A DNA stretch of 14,189 nt from Hydrogenothermaceae bacterium (GTDB taxonomy: Bacteria; Aquificota; Aquificia; Aquificales; Hydrogenothermaceae). This document shows, piece by piece, positions 1 to 5,555 of the stretch; position 1 is the stretch's first letter; each line of letters starts with the position of its first letter. Under the pieces are notes generated by a model, which saw only the letters and a program-made list of their open reading frames with translations, had not been told where the DNA came from and searched no databases. The position numbers were made by a program, and so were the translations under genes. The stretch spans positions 1 through 14,189 of the forward strand of contig WFXI01000055.1 in NCBI GenBank assembly GCA_015490675.1, written 5' to 3'.

Positions 1-111
1 AGCAGCTAGAACTGTCATTCCCTTTTCTACAGGAAGAGTATACTCTTGATAGTAGCCTTCAGAGTCTTTAGTAGGGTCATACCTAAAAACTCTTAGCTTA
101 AATGTTTCCAT
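1..111 (-). CDS. sdhB: Succinate dehydrogenase/fumarate reductase iron-sulfur subunit, N-terminal fragment
   Basis: This is the first 37 codons of a gene that runs off the left edge. The peptide begins METFKLRVFRYDP, continues with YYQEYTLPVEKG, and breaks off at a segment resembling the V-L-D-A-L that follows in this family. This is the typical start of the 2Fe-2S ferredoxin domain of SdhB/FrdB, the electron-transfer subunit between the flavoprotein and the membrane anchor in succinate:quinone oxidoreductases. The cysteine cluster ligands lie beyond the window and cannot be checked. The ATG at 111 is preceded by a GGTGAG ribosome site. A separate promoter lies upstream at 169-197. It diverges from the CsgG-like operon. 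Family assignment rests on the N-terminal pattern alone; succinate dehydrogenase and fumarate reductase cannot be told apart from this piece. Confidence 0.8.
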   Translation of the reverse strand, partial: METFKLRVFRYDPTKDSEGYYQEYTLPVEKGMTVLAA

Positions 112-168
112 TATTCTCACCTCAATGTTATTTCATTAGGTTTTCAAGAATCTATTTTAATATCTTTG

Positions 169-197
169 ATTATATTTTTCAAAAATTTAAAAGTCGA
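169..197 (-). promoter_or_regulatory. Sigma-70-type promoter for the sdhB-like gene
   Basis: Reading the minus strand, TCGACT (197-192) is followed by a 17-base spacer and a perfect TATAAT (174-169). This predicts a transcript start near 162 and a leader of about 50 bases before the ATG at 111. The -35 matches the consensus at 4 of 6 positions. Inferred from sequence only. Confidence 0.6.
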
Positions 198-215
198 GCT
201 AATATTTATTAAAAT
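187..215 (+). promoter_or_regulatory. Possible weak promoter for the CsgG-like operon
   Basis: TTAAAA (187-192), a 17-base spacer and TAAAAT (210-215) lie about 38 bases before the ATG at 253. The -35 overlaps the -35 of the divergent sdhB-like promoter. In such AT-rich DNA these hexamers are common, so this is only a candidate. Confidence 0.3.
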
Positions 216-239
216 AATGATTAATACAGTGTAAAAATT

Positions 240-245
240 GGGGGA
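240..245 (+). promoter_or_regulatory. Ribosome binding site that fixes the CsgG-like start
   Basis: GGGGGA lies 7 bases before ATG 253. The reading frame could be extended to a TTG at 238, but that TTG abuts this site and would add five residues before a clean lipoprotein signal. The ATG at 253 is therefore preferred. Confidence 0.75.
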
Positions 246-252
246 AAATATT

Positions 253-1443
253 ATGAAAAACTTTTTAACACTATTAGTTCTCACAATTCCTATTACTTTA
301 TTGATTATAGTTTCTTCTTGTGGTCCTAAGAAAATAGATCCAACTACTTACAAGATTTTACCAGAAGATAAGCAAATAACTGAAATACCTGAAGTATGTA
401 AGTCATATTATGAAAACTTAAAGGAATTACCTACTGTTGCTGTTGTAGATTTTACAAACAATACAACATTTGATGTAGCAAAAGTATTACAGGCTCATGG
501 TTCCAGAGTTTACACAGGTAGCACCACAGCTGTTATGGGAGCAGGCATTGCTCCCGGTGGAGTTATTGCAGGATATGGTTCAACCTCTCAAAGCTATACA
601 AAAATTAATTTAGAAGCTATTTCTAGAAATGTGAATGCAAAATTGGGACAAAGTGTTGCAAGTGGTGTTTCTGCATTTATAGCAGAAATGGGGGGTGCAA
701 AAATATATACAAGGCAGGATTTACAAAAAATATTAAATGAACAAAAATTCCAACAATCTGGTCTTGTAGATGAAAAAACTCTTATAAAAGTTGGAAAGTT
801 AGCAGGTGTAAGATATATAGTTACAGGTTCAGTTGATAATGTAACCATAAAATGGATAGATGCTGAATATTTAAAACAAGGTTTACAAAAACATCTTGGC
901 TTAGTTGGTTCTGTTTTGGCTGCAGGTGTTGAAACACAAGAAGGGTGGAACATTTCTACTGATTTAACAATAAAAATCATCGATGTACAAACAGGAGAGA
1001 TTCTTTTTGCTAAAAATGTTTCTGGAAGAGCTGTGTTAGGGAAAGTACCTACTTTAACCTATGATGCAATAATCGGTGGTATAAAAAATGCAGCAAAAAA
1101 TGCTTTAGAAGAAGCTAAAAAACCTCTATCAAAATACTTTTCTGTAAGAGGATACATTATTCAACTTAGAACATCACCAGATAAAAGTGAAAGATATGCT
1201 CTTATAAATATAGGGTCTAAGCAAGGAATAAAATCTGGCTATGAATTTTATGTTTACGACTTTGAGGAAGTAATTGACCCACTTACAAGGCGAAAGAGCT
1301 GTGATTTAATCAAATTACCGGTTATTTTAGAAGCTACAAACCAAATTCAACCTACAAAAACTTGGACTGTTGTAAAAGGAGATAAAAATCAGATATTTAG
1401 AATAAAATTAGGACAGATTGTAGAAAGAGCTCCTTTAGATTAA
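253..1443 (+). CDS. CsgG-family outer-membrane lipoprotein with extra C-terminal domain
   Basis: 396-residue predicted lipoprotein. A short charged start and a long hydrophobic stretch (4-20) lead to the lipobox V-S-S-C with lipidated Cys23; the next residue is Gly, not the inner-membrane-retention Asp. A conserved-looking V-A-V-V-D-F-T-N strand (62-69) precedes a glycine-rich stretch (about 83-110). A helix-rich region with 'IYTRQDLQKIL' and 'AGVRYIVTGSVDNV' then matches the CsgG/HfaB core, which builds outer-membrane pores for curli or holdfast export. The protein is longer than E. coli CsgG (277 aa): residues from about 298 to 396 form an added, beta-looking domain with 'INIGSKQGIKSGYEFYVYD', resembling the C-terminal domain of FlgT. 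Gene order with FlgT-like and LPP20-like genes suggests one envelope complex. No curlin subunit gene is visible here, so curli export is not supported. Family call is confident; exact function is not. Confidence 0.8.
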   Translation: MKNFLTLLVLTIPITLLIIVSSCGPKKIDPTTYKILPEDKQITEIPEVCKSYYENLKELPTVAVVDFTNNTTFDVAKVLQAHGSRVYTGSTTAVMGAGIAPGGVIAGYGSTSQSYTKINLEAISRNVNAKLGQSVASGVSAFIAEMGGAKIYTRQDLQKILNEQKFQQSGLVDEKTLIKVGKLAGVRYIVTGSVDNVTIKWIDAEYLKQGLQKHLGLVGSVLAAGVETQEGWNISTDLTIKIIDVQTGEILFAKNVSGRAVLGKVPTLTYDAIIGGIKNAAKNALEEAKKPLSKYFSVRGYIIQLRTSPDKSERYALINIGSKQGIKSGYEFYVYDFEEVIDPLTRRKSCDLIKLPVILEATNQIQPTKTWTVVKGDKNQIFRIKLGQIVERAPLD

Positions 1444-1465
1444 ATTTTATAGAAAGGGGAAAATT

Positions 1466-2602
1466 ATGAAAAAAAAGTATATTTTTGTCCAATTTTTTTC
1501 ATTTTTTCTACTAGTTTTTTCTTTTACAACAGCTTCAGATTGTGTTCCTTCTGTAGGTATAGGGGAAGTTACAATTACTGATAATTATACCTCTGCAAAG
1601 GAGGAAGCTATTGCCAGAGCAAAGTGGGATGCAATAACAAAGGCTTTTGGAGAAGATATAAATGTAAAAGAGGTAATGGAGAATTTCCAGCTTTTAGATC
1701 AAGTTGTTGTAAAAAAAATAGGTGGGTTTGTTAAGGATATAAAAGTATTGAATGAAGAAATTTATCAAGACCCCCAAAATCACAAGAAATATTTGAAAGT
1801 AGAAATAGAAACCTGTGTTTATCCTAAAAAAGCAGAAGAAGCTTTAGCTTTATTAACTAAAAATACTTCTATTAATATAATTTTTATAACTGAAAAAGAT
1901 GGTAGATTTGTTTTAGATGAAGCAAATCCAGTTTCTACCCAGTTTGTACAATCATTAATAGACCAAGGATTTCAAATATATGATTTGACCAGTCATTTAA
2001 GTTATAGGCAAATAAGGAAAATAGAAAGCAGTATTAAAAATGGAAATCTTATTTATCTGAAAAATTTACTTTCGAAAAATTTTGCCGGAGCACTCATAAT
2101 TGGAAAAATCTATTTCAAGAATGTTTCTCAAATAGGTCAGGATATTGGATATGGAATTACAAATACTTTCAGTGTAGTAAAAGCTTTCGCTGATTATTAT
2201 TTAGTTACCAAAGATAAAAATAATTTAAGAATATTAGCTTCAGGAAATGTATCATCCAAAGGAATAGGTTTAAACACGGAAATAGCAAAACAAAAAGCTT
2301 TATCTAAGTTATCTCAAGAACTTACTGACGATATCTTAGAAAAAATAGATAACTATCTCTTGTTTAAACAAACCAATGTTATTATAGTAGTTGAAGACTT
2401 AAACTCTGTATCTAAAAACTTTGAGATAAGAAATAAACTACAAAAGTTACCGTGGGTAGAATCGGTAGATATAATTGGTAAAGGAAAATTTAAAGTTAAA
2501 TATCTAGAAAATCCTATTTACCTAGCAAACTCTTTAGAAAAAATATATAACTATAAAGTAGTAGAATTTTCTCCAACTAAAATTATTATAAGTCTAAATT
2601 AA
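1466..2602 (+). CDS. FlgT-like periplasmic protein
   Basis: 378-residue secreted protein, 22 bases after the CsgG-like gene, with AGAAAGGGGAA upstream of the ATG. Residues 1-23 form a signal peptide (K-rich start, Phe/Leu-rich core, likely cleavage after TTA). Residues 26-117 show the pattern of the FlgT N-terminal domain: a 'GIGEV' strand, an alanine-rich helix with 'AKEEAIARAKWDAITKAFG', then a 'KIGGFVKDIKVLNEE' strand and 'YLKVEIETCVYP'. Cys26 and Cys117 could form a disulfide. The remaining 260 residues look like an alpha/beta middle domain similar in organisation to FlgT or TolB-like folds, including a second 'TEIAKQKALSKLSQELTDDI' helix. In Vibrio, FlgT builds the H ring around the flagellar rod. 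The canonical FlgT C-terminal barrel seems absent here and may instead sit on the CsgG-like neighbour. Assignment is by pattern only. Confidence 0.55.
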   Translation: MKKKYIFVQFFSFFLLVFSFTTASDCVPSVGIGEVTITDNYTSAKEEAIARAKWDAITKAFGEDINVKEVMENFQLLDQVVVKKIGGFVKDIKVLNEEIYQDPQNHKKYLKVEIETCVYPKKAEEALALLTKNTSINIIFITEKDGRFVLDEANPVSTQFVQSLIDQGFQIYDLTSHLSYRQIRKIESSIKNGNLIYLKNLLSKNFAGALIIGKIYFKNVSQIGQDIGYGITNTFSVVKAFADYYLVTKDKNNLRILASGNVSSKGIGLNTEIAKQKALSKLSQELTDDILEKIDNYLLFKQTNVIIVVEDLNSVSKNFEIRNKLQKLPWVESVDIIGKGKFKVKYLENPIYLANSLEKIYNYKVVEFSPTKIIISLN

Positions 2603-2621
2603 AAATTGGGAGGTCAGAAAA

Positions 2622-3224
2622 ATGAAAAAACTATTAACAATGTTTGTATCTGTATCTTTAGTGTCTAGTATTGTTGTTTCTTGTGGGGGAAGTAAGGAAC
2701 AAAAACCTAAAGAGCCTGCAAAAGTTCAATCTTCAAAATGGTCTAATGAGTTTGCAAATGCACCTTCATGGGTTTTAAATCCAGAAGTGGAAGGAGGACT
2801 CGCAGCTGTTGGTTCAGCTAAAATTGGAAAAGCAGGAATACAATTTGCAAGAACAGAAGCTTTAGCTAATGCTAGAGATGAACTTGCAAGACAGTTAAGT
2901 GTAAAAGTTAAAAATATGGTTAAAAACTTTACTCAAGTTACAGGAATAGGAAATGACCAAACTGTAGATAAAGTAGCAGTTCAAGTTTCAAAACAGGTTA
3001 CAGCTCAAGTTTTACAAGGTTCAAAACAAAAAGATATGTGGATATCTCCAAGTGGTACCTTATATGTATTGGTTGTACTTGACCCACAAAGTGTAAAAAA
3101 TGTTGTAAAAGAACAAACTTTAACAAGTTTACGAAATGAAAAAGCTTTATGGCAACAATTCCAAGCTAAGAAGGCTTATGAAGAATTAGAAAAAGAAATT
3201 CAAAAAGAATTTGGAGGAAACTAA
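2622..3224 (+). CDS. LPP20/FlgP-family lipoprotein
   Basis: 200-residue lipoprotein, third gene of the envelope operon, 19 bases after its neighbour with GGGAGGT upstream. The signal ends in V-V-S-C with lipidated Cys21 followed by Gly-Gly, so outer-membrane sorting is expected. After a Lys/Pro-rich linker (25-45) comes the LPP20 domain (about 47-165): 'APSWVLNP', 'GGLAAVGSA', an alanine-rich helix 'RTEALANARDELARQL', and a late 'MWISPSGTLYVLVVLDP' strand. Members include Helicobacter Lpp20 and FlgP of Vibrio and Campylobacter, which forms outer-membrane-attached flagellar rings or discs. The tail (166-200) is a charged helix with likely coiled-coil character. The operon ends just after it at a hairpin terminator. 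Family call is good; a flagellar role is inference, since no flagellar gene lies nearby. Confidence 0.8.
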   Translation: MKKLLTMFVSVSLVSSIVVSCGGSKEQKPKEPAKVQSSKWSNEFANAPSWVLNPEVEGGLAAVGSAKIGKAGIQFARTEALANARDELARQLSVKVKNMVKNFTQVTGIGNDQTVDKVAVQVSKQVTAQVLQGSKQKDMWISPSGTLYVLVVLDPQSVKNVVKEQTLTSLRNEKALWQQFQAKKAYEELEKEIQKEFGGN

Positions 3225-3237
3225 TAGAGAGTTTTAG

Positions 3238-3272
3238 CTCCTAGGGTTTTCCCTTAGGAGTTTTTATTTTTC
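3238..3272 (+). terminator. Rho-independent terminator of the CsgG-FlgT-LPP20 operon
   Basis: CTCCTAGGG (3238-3246), a TTTT loop and CCCTTAGGAG (3251-3260) pair with a single bulged base and are followed by TTTTTATTTTTT-rich sequence (3261-3272). It begins 13 bases after the LPP20 stop. The opposite-strand reading lacks a good U-tract, so it serves mainly the plus strand. The T-tract reaches into the end of the converging gene. Confidence 0.85.
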
Positions 3273-3929
3273 CAGTACAACCCAAACATATAAATCTCCT
3301 GTTTTTGGATCTATCCATTCATCTTTAACTACAACATTTTTTAGATAAGCATGTGCACTATGCTTTGATAAAGAGCGTAGTTTACTTTTGTATTCCTCAT
3401 AATCTTTACGGGAGATTCTAAGCTTTTCCGTATACACTTCACTATTTACAACCAATCTTATTTGTTTTGCTAAGTTTGATTTAGCTACCATAACAGCAAT
3501 TCTTTTTTGTTCAGGATAACCTTTTCCTTTGATTTTTTTAGCAATCCCAACAGCACCTAAATATCCATTGTAATTTGGATTGAAAACCCATACTGGATAT
3601 CCATTTTTGATGGGATACTTTGTTTTTACTTTAAAGATTTTTTCTTTAGGAGGTATATATTTCTTTATTGCCGTTTTAGTTTTTGGTTTTTCAGGTATTG
3701 CTTTTATTGTTTTTTTCTTACTATAGTCAGGTAAAGTTAAATCTTCTGGCTTTTTATCTGCTTCCACTTCCAATTCTTCAAAATTTTTATTAGCTTTTTC
3801 TAGAACTGCTTGTTTATCTGGACTTTTGTAGGGATTGGATTTTTTTATTTCGTTCCCTTTTTGAAAACAACTAAAAGAAAAACCTAAAGATAAACCAGCA
3901 ATAACTACAACTAAGGCTTTCTTTTTCAT
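3264..3929 (-). CDS. Second, diverged LPP20-like lipoprotein with a long linker
   Basis: 221-residue predicted lipoprotein converging on the LPP20 gene. The start at 3929 has AAGGGGG seven bases upstream; an upstream in-frame ATG (3995) would overlap the promoter and spoil the signal peptide. The signal ends S-F-S-C, with Cys21 as probable lipidation site; Phe at -2 is unusual, so lipidation is less certain than for the neighbours. Residues 22-110 are a Lys/Pro/Glu-rich, low-complexity linker long enough to span periplasm or peptidoglycan. Residues 111-221 repeat the LPP20 pattern: 'YPVWVFNPNYNGYLGAVG', 'QKRIAVMVAKSNLAKQI', and 'DEWIDPKTGDLYVWVVLEK', which lines up with 'DMWISPSGTLYVLVVLDP' of the neighbour. 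The match is clear in motif order but low in identity, implying an old duplication. It has its own promoter at 3958-3986. Confidence 0.7.
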   Translation of the reverse strand: MKKKALVVVIAGLSLGFSFSCFQKGNEIKKSNPYKSPDKQAVLEKANKNFEELEVEADKKPEDLTLPDYSKKKTIKAIPEKPKTKTAIKKYIPPKEKIFKVKTKYPIKNGYPVWVFNPNYNGYLGAVGIAKKIKGKGYPEQKRIAVMVAKSNLAKQIRLVVNSEVYTEKLRISRKDYEEYKSKLRSLSKHSAHAYLKNVVVKDEWIDPKTGDLYVWVVLEK

Positions 3930-3936
3930 TTTAGTT

Positions 3937-3943
3937 CCCCCTT
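3937..3943 (-). promoter_or_regulatory. Ribosome binding site that fixes the second LPP20-like start
   Basis: On the minus strand AAGGGGG lies 7 bases before the ATG at 3929. No comparable site precedes the alternative ATG at 3995, which lies inside promoter sequence. Confidence 0.75.
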
Positions 3944-3957
3944 TTTTGTTTTGTCTT

Positions 3958-3986
3958 AGTATATTTTTATGAACTTGAAAAATCAA
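3958..3986 (-). promoter_or_regulatory. Promoter of the second LPP20-like gene
   Basis: Minus-strand TTGATT (3986-3981), a 17-base spacer and TATACT (3963-3958) predict a start near 3951 and a leader of about 22 bases that includes the ribosome site. Its upstream half overlaps the tRNA promoter on the other strand. Confidence 0.6.
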
Positions 3987-4002
3987 ATTATTCACCTATA
4001 AT
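3975..4002 (+). promoter_or_regulatory. Promoter of tRNA-Ser (possibly also SRP RNA)
   Basis: TTGAAA (3975-3980), a 16-base spacer and a perfect TATAAT (3997-4002) give a predicted start near 4009, seven bases before the tRNA. This is the best promoter match in the window, fitting a stable RNA gene. Confidence 0.75.
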
Positions 4003-4015
4003 AAATATTCGCTTT

Positions 4016-4106
4016 GGATGGGTGTCCGAGCGGCCGAAGGAGCAGCACTGGAAATGCTGTGCACCGCTTGTCGGTGCCGCGGGTTCAAATCCCGCCCCAT
4101 CCGCCA
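4016..4106 (+). tRNA. tRNA-Ser(GGA)
   Basis: A 91-base serine tRNA with encoded CCA. The acceptor stem GGATGGG (4016-4022) pairs with CCCATCC, followed by discriminator G and CCA (4104-4106). The anticodon stem CAGCA/TGCTG encloses loop CTGGAAA, giving anticodon GGA, which reads UCC and UCU. A long variable arm (GCACCG...CGGTGC) identifies a class II tRNA, and the T arm is GCGGGTTCAAATCCCGC. The stems are far richer in G+C than the neighbouring genes, as expected for a thermophile. Confidence 0.97.
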
Positions 4107-4121
4107 TAAAAGAAAATTATG

Positions 4122-4130
4122 TGATAGAAT
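4122..4130 (+). promoter_or_regulatory. Extended -10 promoter for SRP RNA
   Basis: TGATAGAAT is a TGn-extended -10 element ending nine bases before the predicted 5' end of the SRP RNA at 4139. No -35 is needed for this class and none is seen. Readthrough from the tRNA promoter is the alternative. Confidence 0.5.
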
Positions 4131-4138
4131 ATAACCAT

Positions 4139-4229
4139 TCGGGCCCTTCCGAATAGGAGCCGGTGAACCCCGCCAGGCCCGGAAGGGAGCAACGGTAAGC
4201 CGAGCTTCCTATGTCGGAAGGTAGCCCGA
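4139..4229 (+). ncRNA. ffs: Signal recognition particle RNA, small bacterial (4.5S) type
   Basis: The ends TCGGGC (4139-4144) and GCCCGA (4224-4229) pair, as do CCTTCCGA and TCGGAAGG just inside, forming one long hairpin. The apical part carries the universal domain IV signature: GCCAGGCCCGGAAGGGAGCA, with GGAA tetraloop and the symmetric and asymmetric internal loops that bind the Ffh M domain. The RNA guides membrane and exported proteins to the translocon with Ffh and FtsY. At about 91 bases it is the short form without an Alu domain. It lies 32 bases after tRNA-Ser and 25 before the response regulator, with no T-tract terminator between, so readthrough into the regulator is possible. Confidence 0.95.
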
Positions 4230-4254
4230 TAAAATAATATCTGTAAGGTAAAAA

Positions 4255-4941
4255 ATGCCTCTTGTTTATGTGATAGAAGACGACGAAGATATAAATGAGC
4301 TTCTTGTATATAACCTAGAAAAAGAAGGATATCAGGTAGAACCTTTCTACAGCAGTAATCCTGCTTATGAGGCAATTAAGTCAAAAAAGCCAGATATTAT
4401 TATCCTTGATATTATGCTTCCTGATATGGATGGTCTTGAACTTTGTAAACTTTTAAAGTCAGATAAACAAACAGAAAATATTCCTGTTATTATGCTTACT
4501 GCAAAAAGTACAGAGATAGATAAAATTGTAGGTTTAGAGCTTGGAGCAGATGATTATATAACAAAACCTTTTTCAATAAGAGAATTATTAGCAAGAATTA
4601 AAGCAATTTTACGAAGAACAAAGAAGAAAAACTGTCCAGAAGAAGAAAATCAATATCAATATAAAGGTTTAAAGATAGACTTTGAAAAGTTTTCTGTTGA
4701 AATAGGAAACAAACCTGTAAAACTAACTTCTAAAGAGTTTAAACTACTTTCACTTTTGGTAAAATCTGAAAAAAAAGTTTTATCTAGAGAATATATATTA
4801 GATGAAATTTGGAAAAATGAAGATGATGTATTTGATAGGACTGTTGATGTTCATATTAAAAATTTAAGGGAAAAACTTGGAGAATATGGAAAATATATAA
4901 AAACTGTTCGTGGTATTGGTTATAAATGGGAAACAGATTAA
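4255..4941 (+). CDS. OmpR/PhoB-type response regulator
   Basis: 228-residue two-component regulator, close to the family's usual length. The receiver domain (1-120) has the acidic pocket Asp9-Asp10, phosphoacceptor Asp52 (in I-I-L-D-I-M-L-P), Thr82 and Lys104 (in Y-I-T-K-P-F). A short charged hinge (121-134) leads to a winged-helix DNA-binding domain (about 135-228) with 'LTSKEFKLLSLLV', 'VLSREYILDEIW', recognition-helix 'RTVDVHIKNLREKL' and wing 'IKTVRGIGYKWE'. It is most like PhoB/PhoP, but target and signal cannot be read from sequence. The ATG has TAAGG seven bases upstream. No histidine kinase is adjacent: the next gene is convergent, sharing four bases at the stop codons, so its partner must be encoded elsewhere. 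Confidence 0.92.
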   Translation: MPLVYVIEDDEDINELLVYNLEKEGYQVEPFYSSNPAYEAIKSKKPDIIILDIMLPDMDGLELCKLLKSDKQTENIPVIMLTAKSTEIDKIVGLELGADDYITKPFSIRELLARIKAILRRTKKKNCPEEENQYQYKGLKIDFEKFSVEIGNKPVKLTSKEFKLLSLLVKSEKKVLSREYILDEIWKNEDDVFDRTVDVHIKNLREKLGEYGKYIKTVRGIGYKWETD

Positions 4942-5555
4942 ATATTTTCTTTAATTTTTAATTCTTTTGGCATTACGAGTCCGCCAGATAGAATAATTTT
5001 AGTAGCCTCATCTATAGTTAAATCCGTGTGAATAATTTCATCTTCATTAACAAAAATTGTATATCCAGAAGTAGGGTTTGGAGCTGTTGGAACATAAACA
5101 GCGTAATGCTTTTTACCGTTTATATTAACTTCACTTGCAACAAAAGCAATAGAAAGCATACCTTTCCTTGGAAACTCTACTAAAACAGTCTTTTTAAAAG
5201 AACCTTTTTTTACAAACAAAGATTCTGTAATTTGTTTTAAAGAATTATAAATAGATTTCACAAGAGGTGTTTTAGATAATATATAGTCACTTAAGCTTAG
5301 AAGTTTTTTCCCTAAAAAGTTTTTAGCAAGTAGCCCTGTGAAAAATATTAAGAGTAATGTTGTTAATACTCCTATCCCAGGAATGTCTGGGATAGGAACT
5401 ATATACCTTAAATAAGGCAAAACTAGATTATTTACTAGAGAAAGTATATAAAAAACAATAAAAATAGTTAAGGCAACAGGTAGAAGAACAAATAAACCTG
5501 TTAAAAAAGTATCCCTTATATAACTTACAGTAAAAATTTCTTTAAATTTACTCAT
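4938..5555 (-). CDS. DUF502 family membrane protein
   Basis: 205-residue inner-membrane protein of the DUF502 family. Two hydrophobic segments (about 17-41 and 59-78) are separated by a short proline-rich loop 'PIPDIPGIG' typical of the family. The signature 'TPLVKSIYNSLKQ' (96-108) and a soluble C-terminal domain ending in 'TIDEATKIILSGGL' follow. Function is not established; related proteins exist in bacteria and plants. The start overlaps the stop of the upstream protease gene in an ATGA arrangement, implying translational coupling. It is the last gene of the six-gene minus-strand operon, and its stop overlaps the response-regulator stop by four bases on the other strand. Confidence 0.88.
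   Translation of the reverse strand: MSKFKEIFTVSYIRDTFLTGLFVLLPVALTIFIVFYILSLVNNLVLPYLRYIVPIPDIPGIGVLTTLLLIFFTGLLAKNFLGKKLLSLSDYILSKTPLVKSIYNSLKQITESLFVKKGSFKKTVLVEFPRKGMLSIAFVASEVNINGKKHYAVYVPTAPNPTSGYTIFVNEDEIIHTDLTIDEATKIILSGGLVMPKELKIKENI

Noticed and set aside
238..252. TTG start at 238 for the CsgG-like protein
   Set aside because: The ribosome site lies between 238 and the ATG at 253, so the longer form would have no ribosome site and an unusual signal peptide.
112..252. Possible riboswitch or small RNA in the intergenic region
   Set aside because: Apart from promoter hexamers the stretch is plain AT-rich sequence with no stable GC-containing hairpin.
253..3224. Curli secretion operon
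   Set aside because: Only the CsgG family is shared. No CsgA/CsgB repeats, CsgE or CsgF-like proteins are seen, and the partners are FlgT- and LPP20-like.
3930..3995. N-terminal extension of the second LPP20-like protein to ATG 3995
   Set aside because: The extra 22 residues lie over the predicted promoter and would bury the lipoprotein signal; the ATG at 3929 has AAGGGGG at good spacing.
4085..4375. Minus-strand 96-codon open frame
   Set aside because: It runs through the end of tRNA-Ser, the whole SRP RNA and the start of the response regulator, all of which are firmly identified on the other strand.
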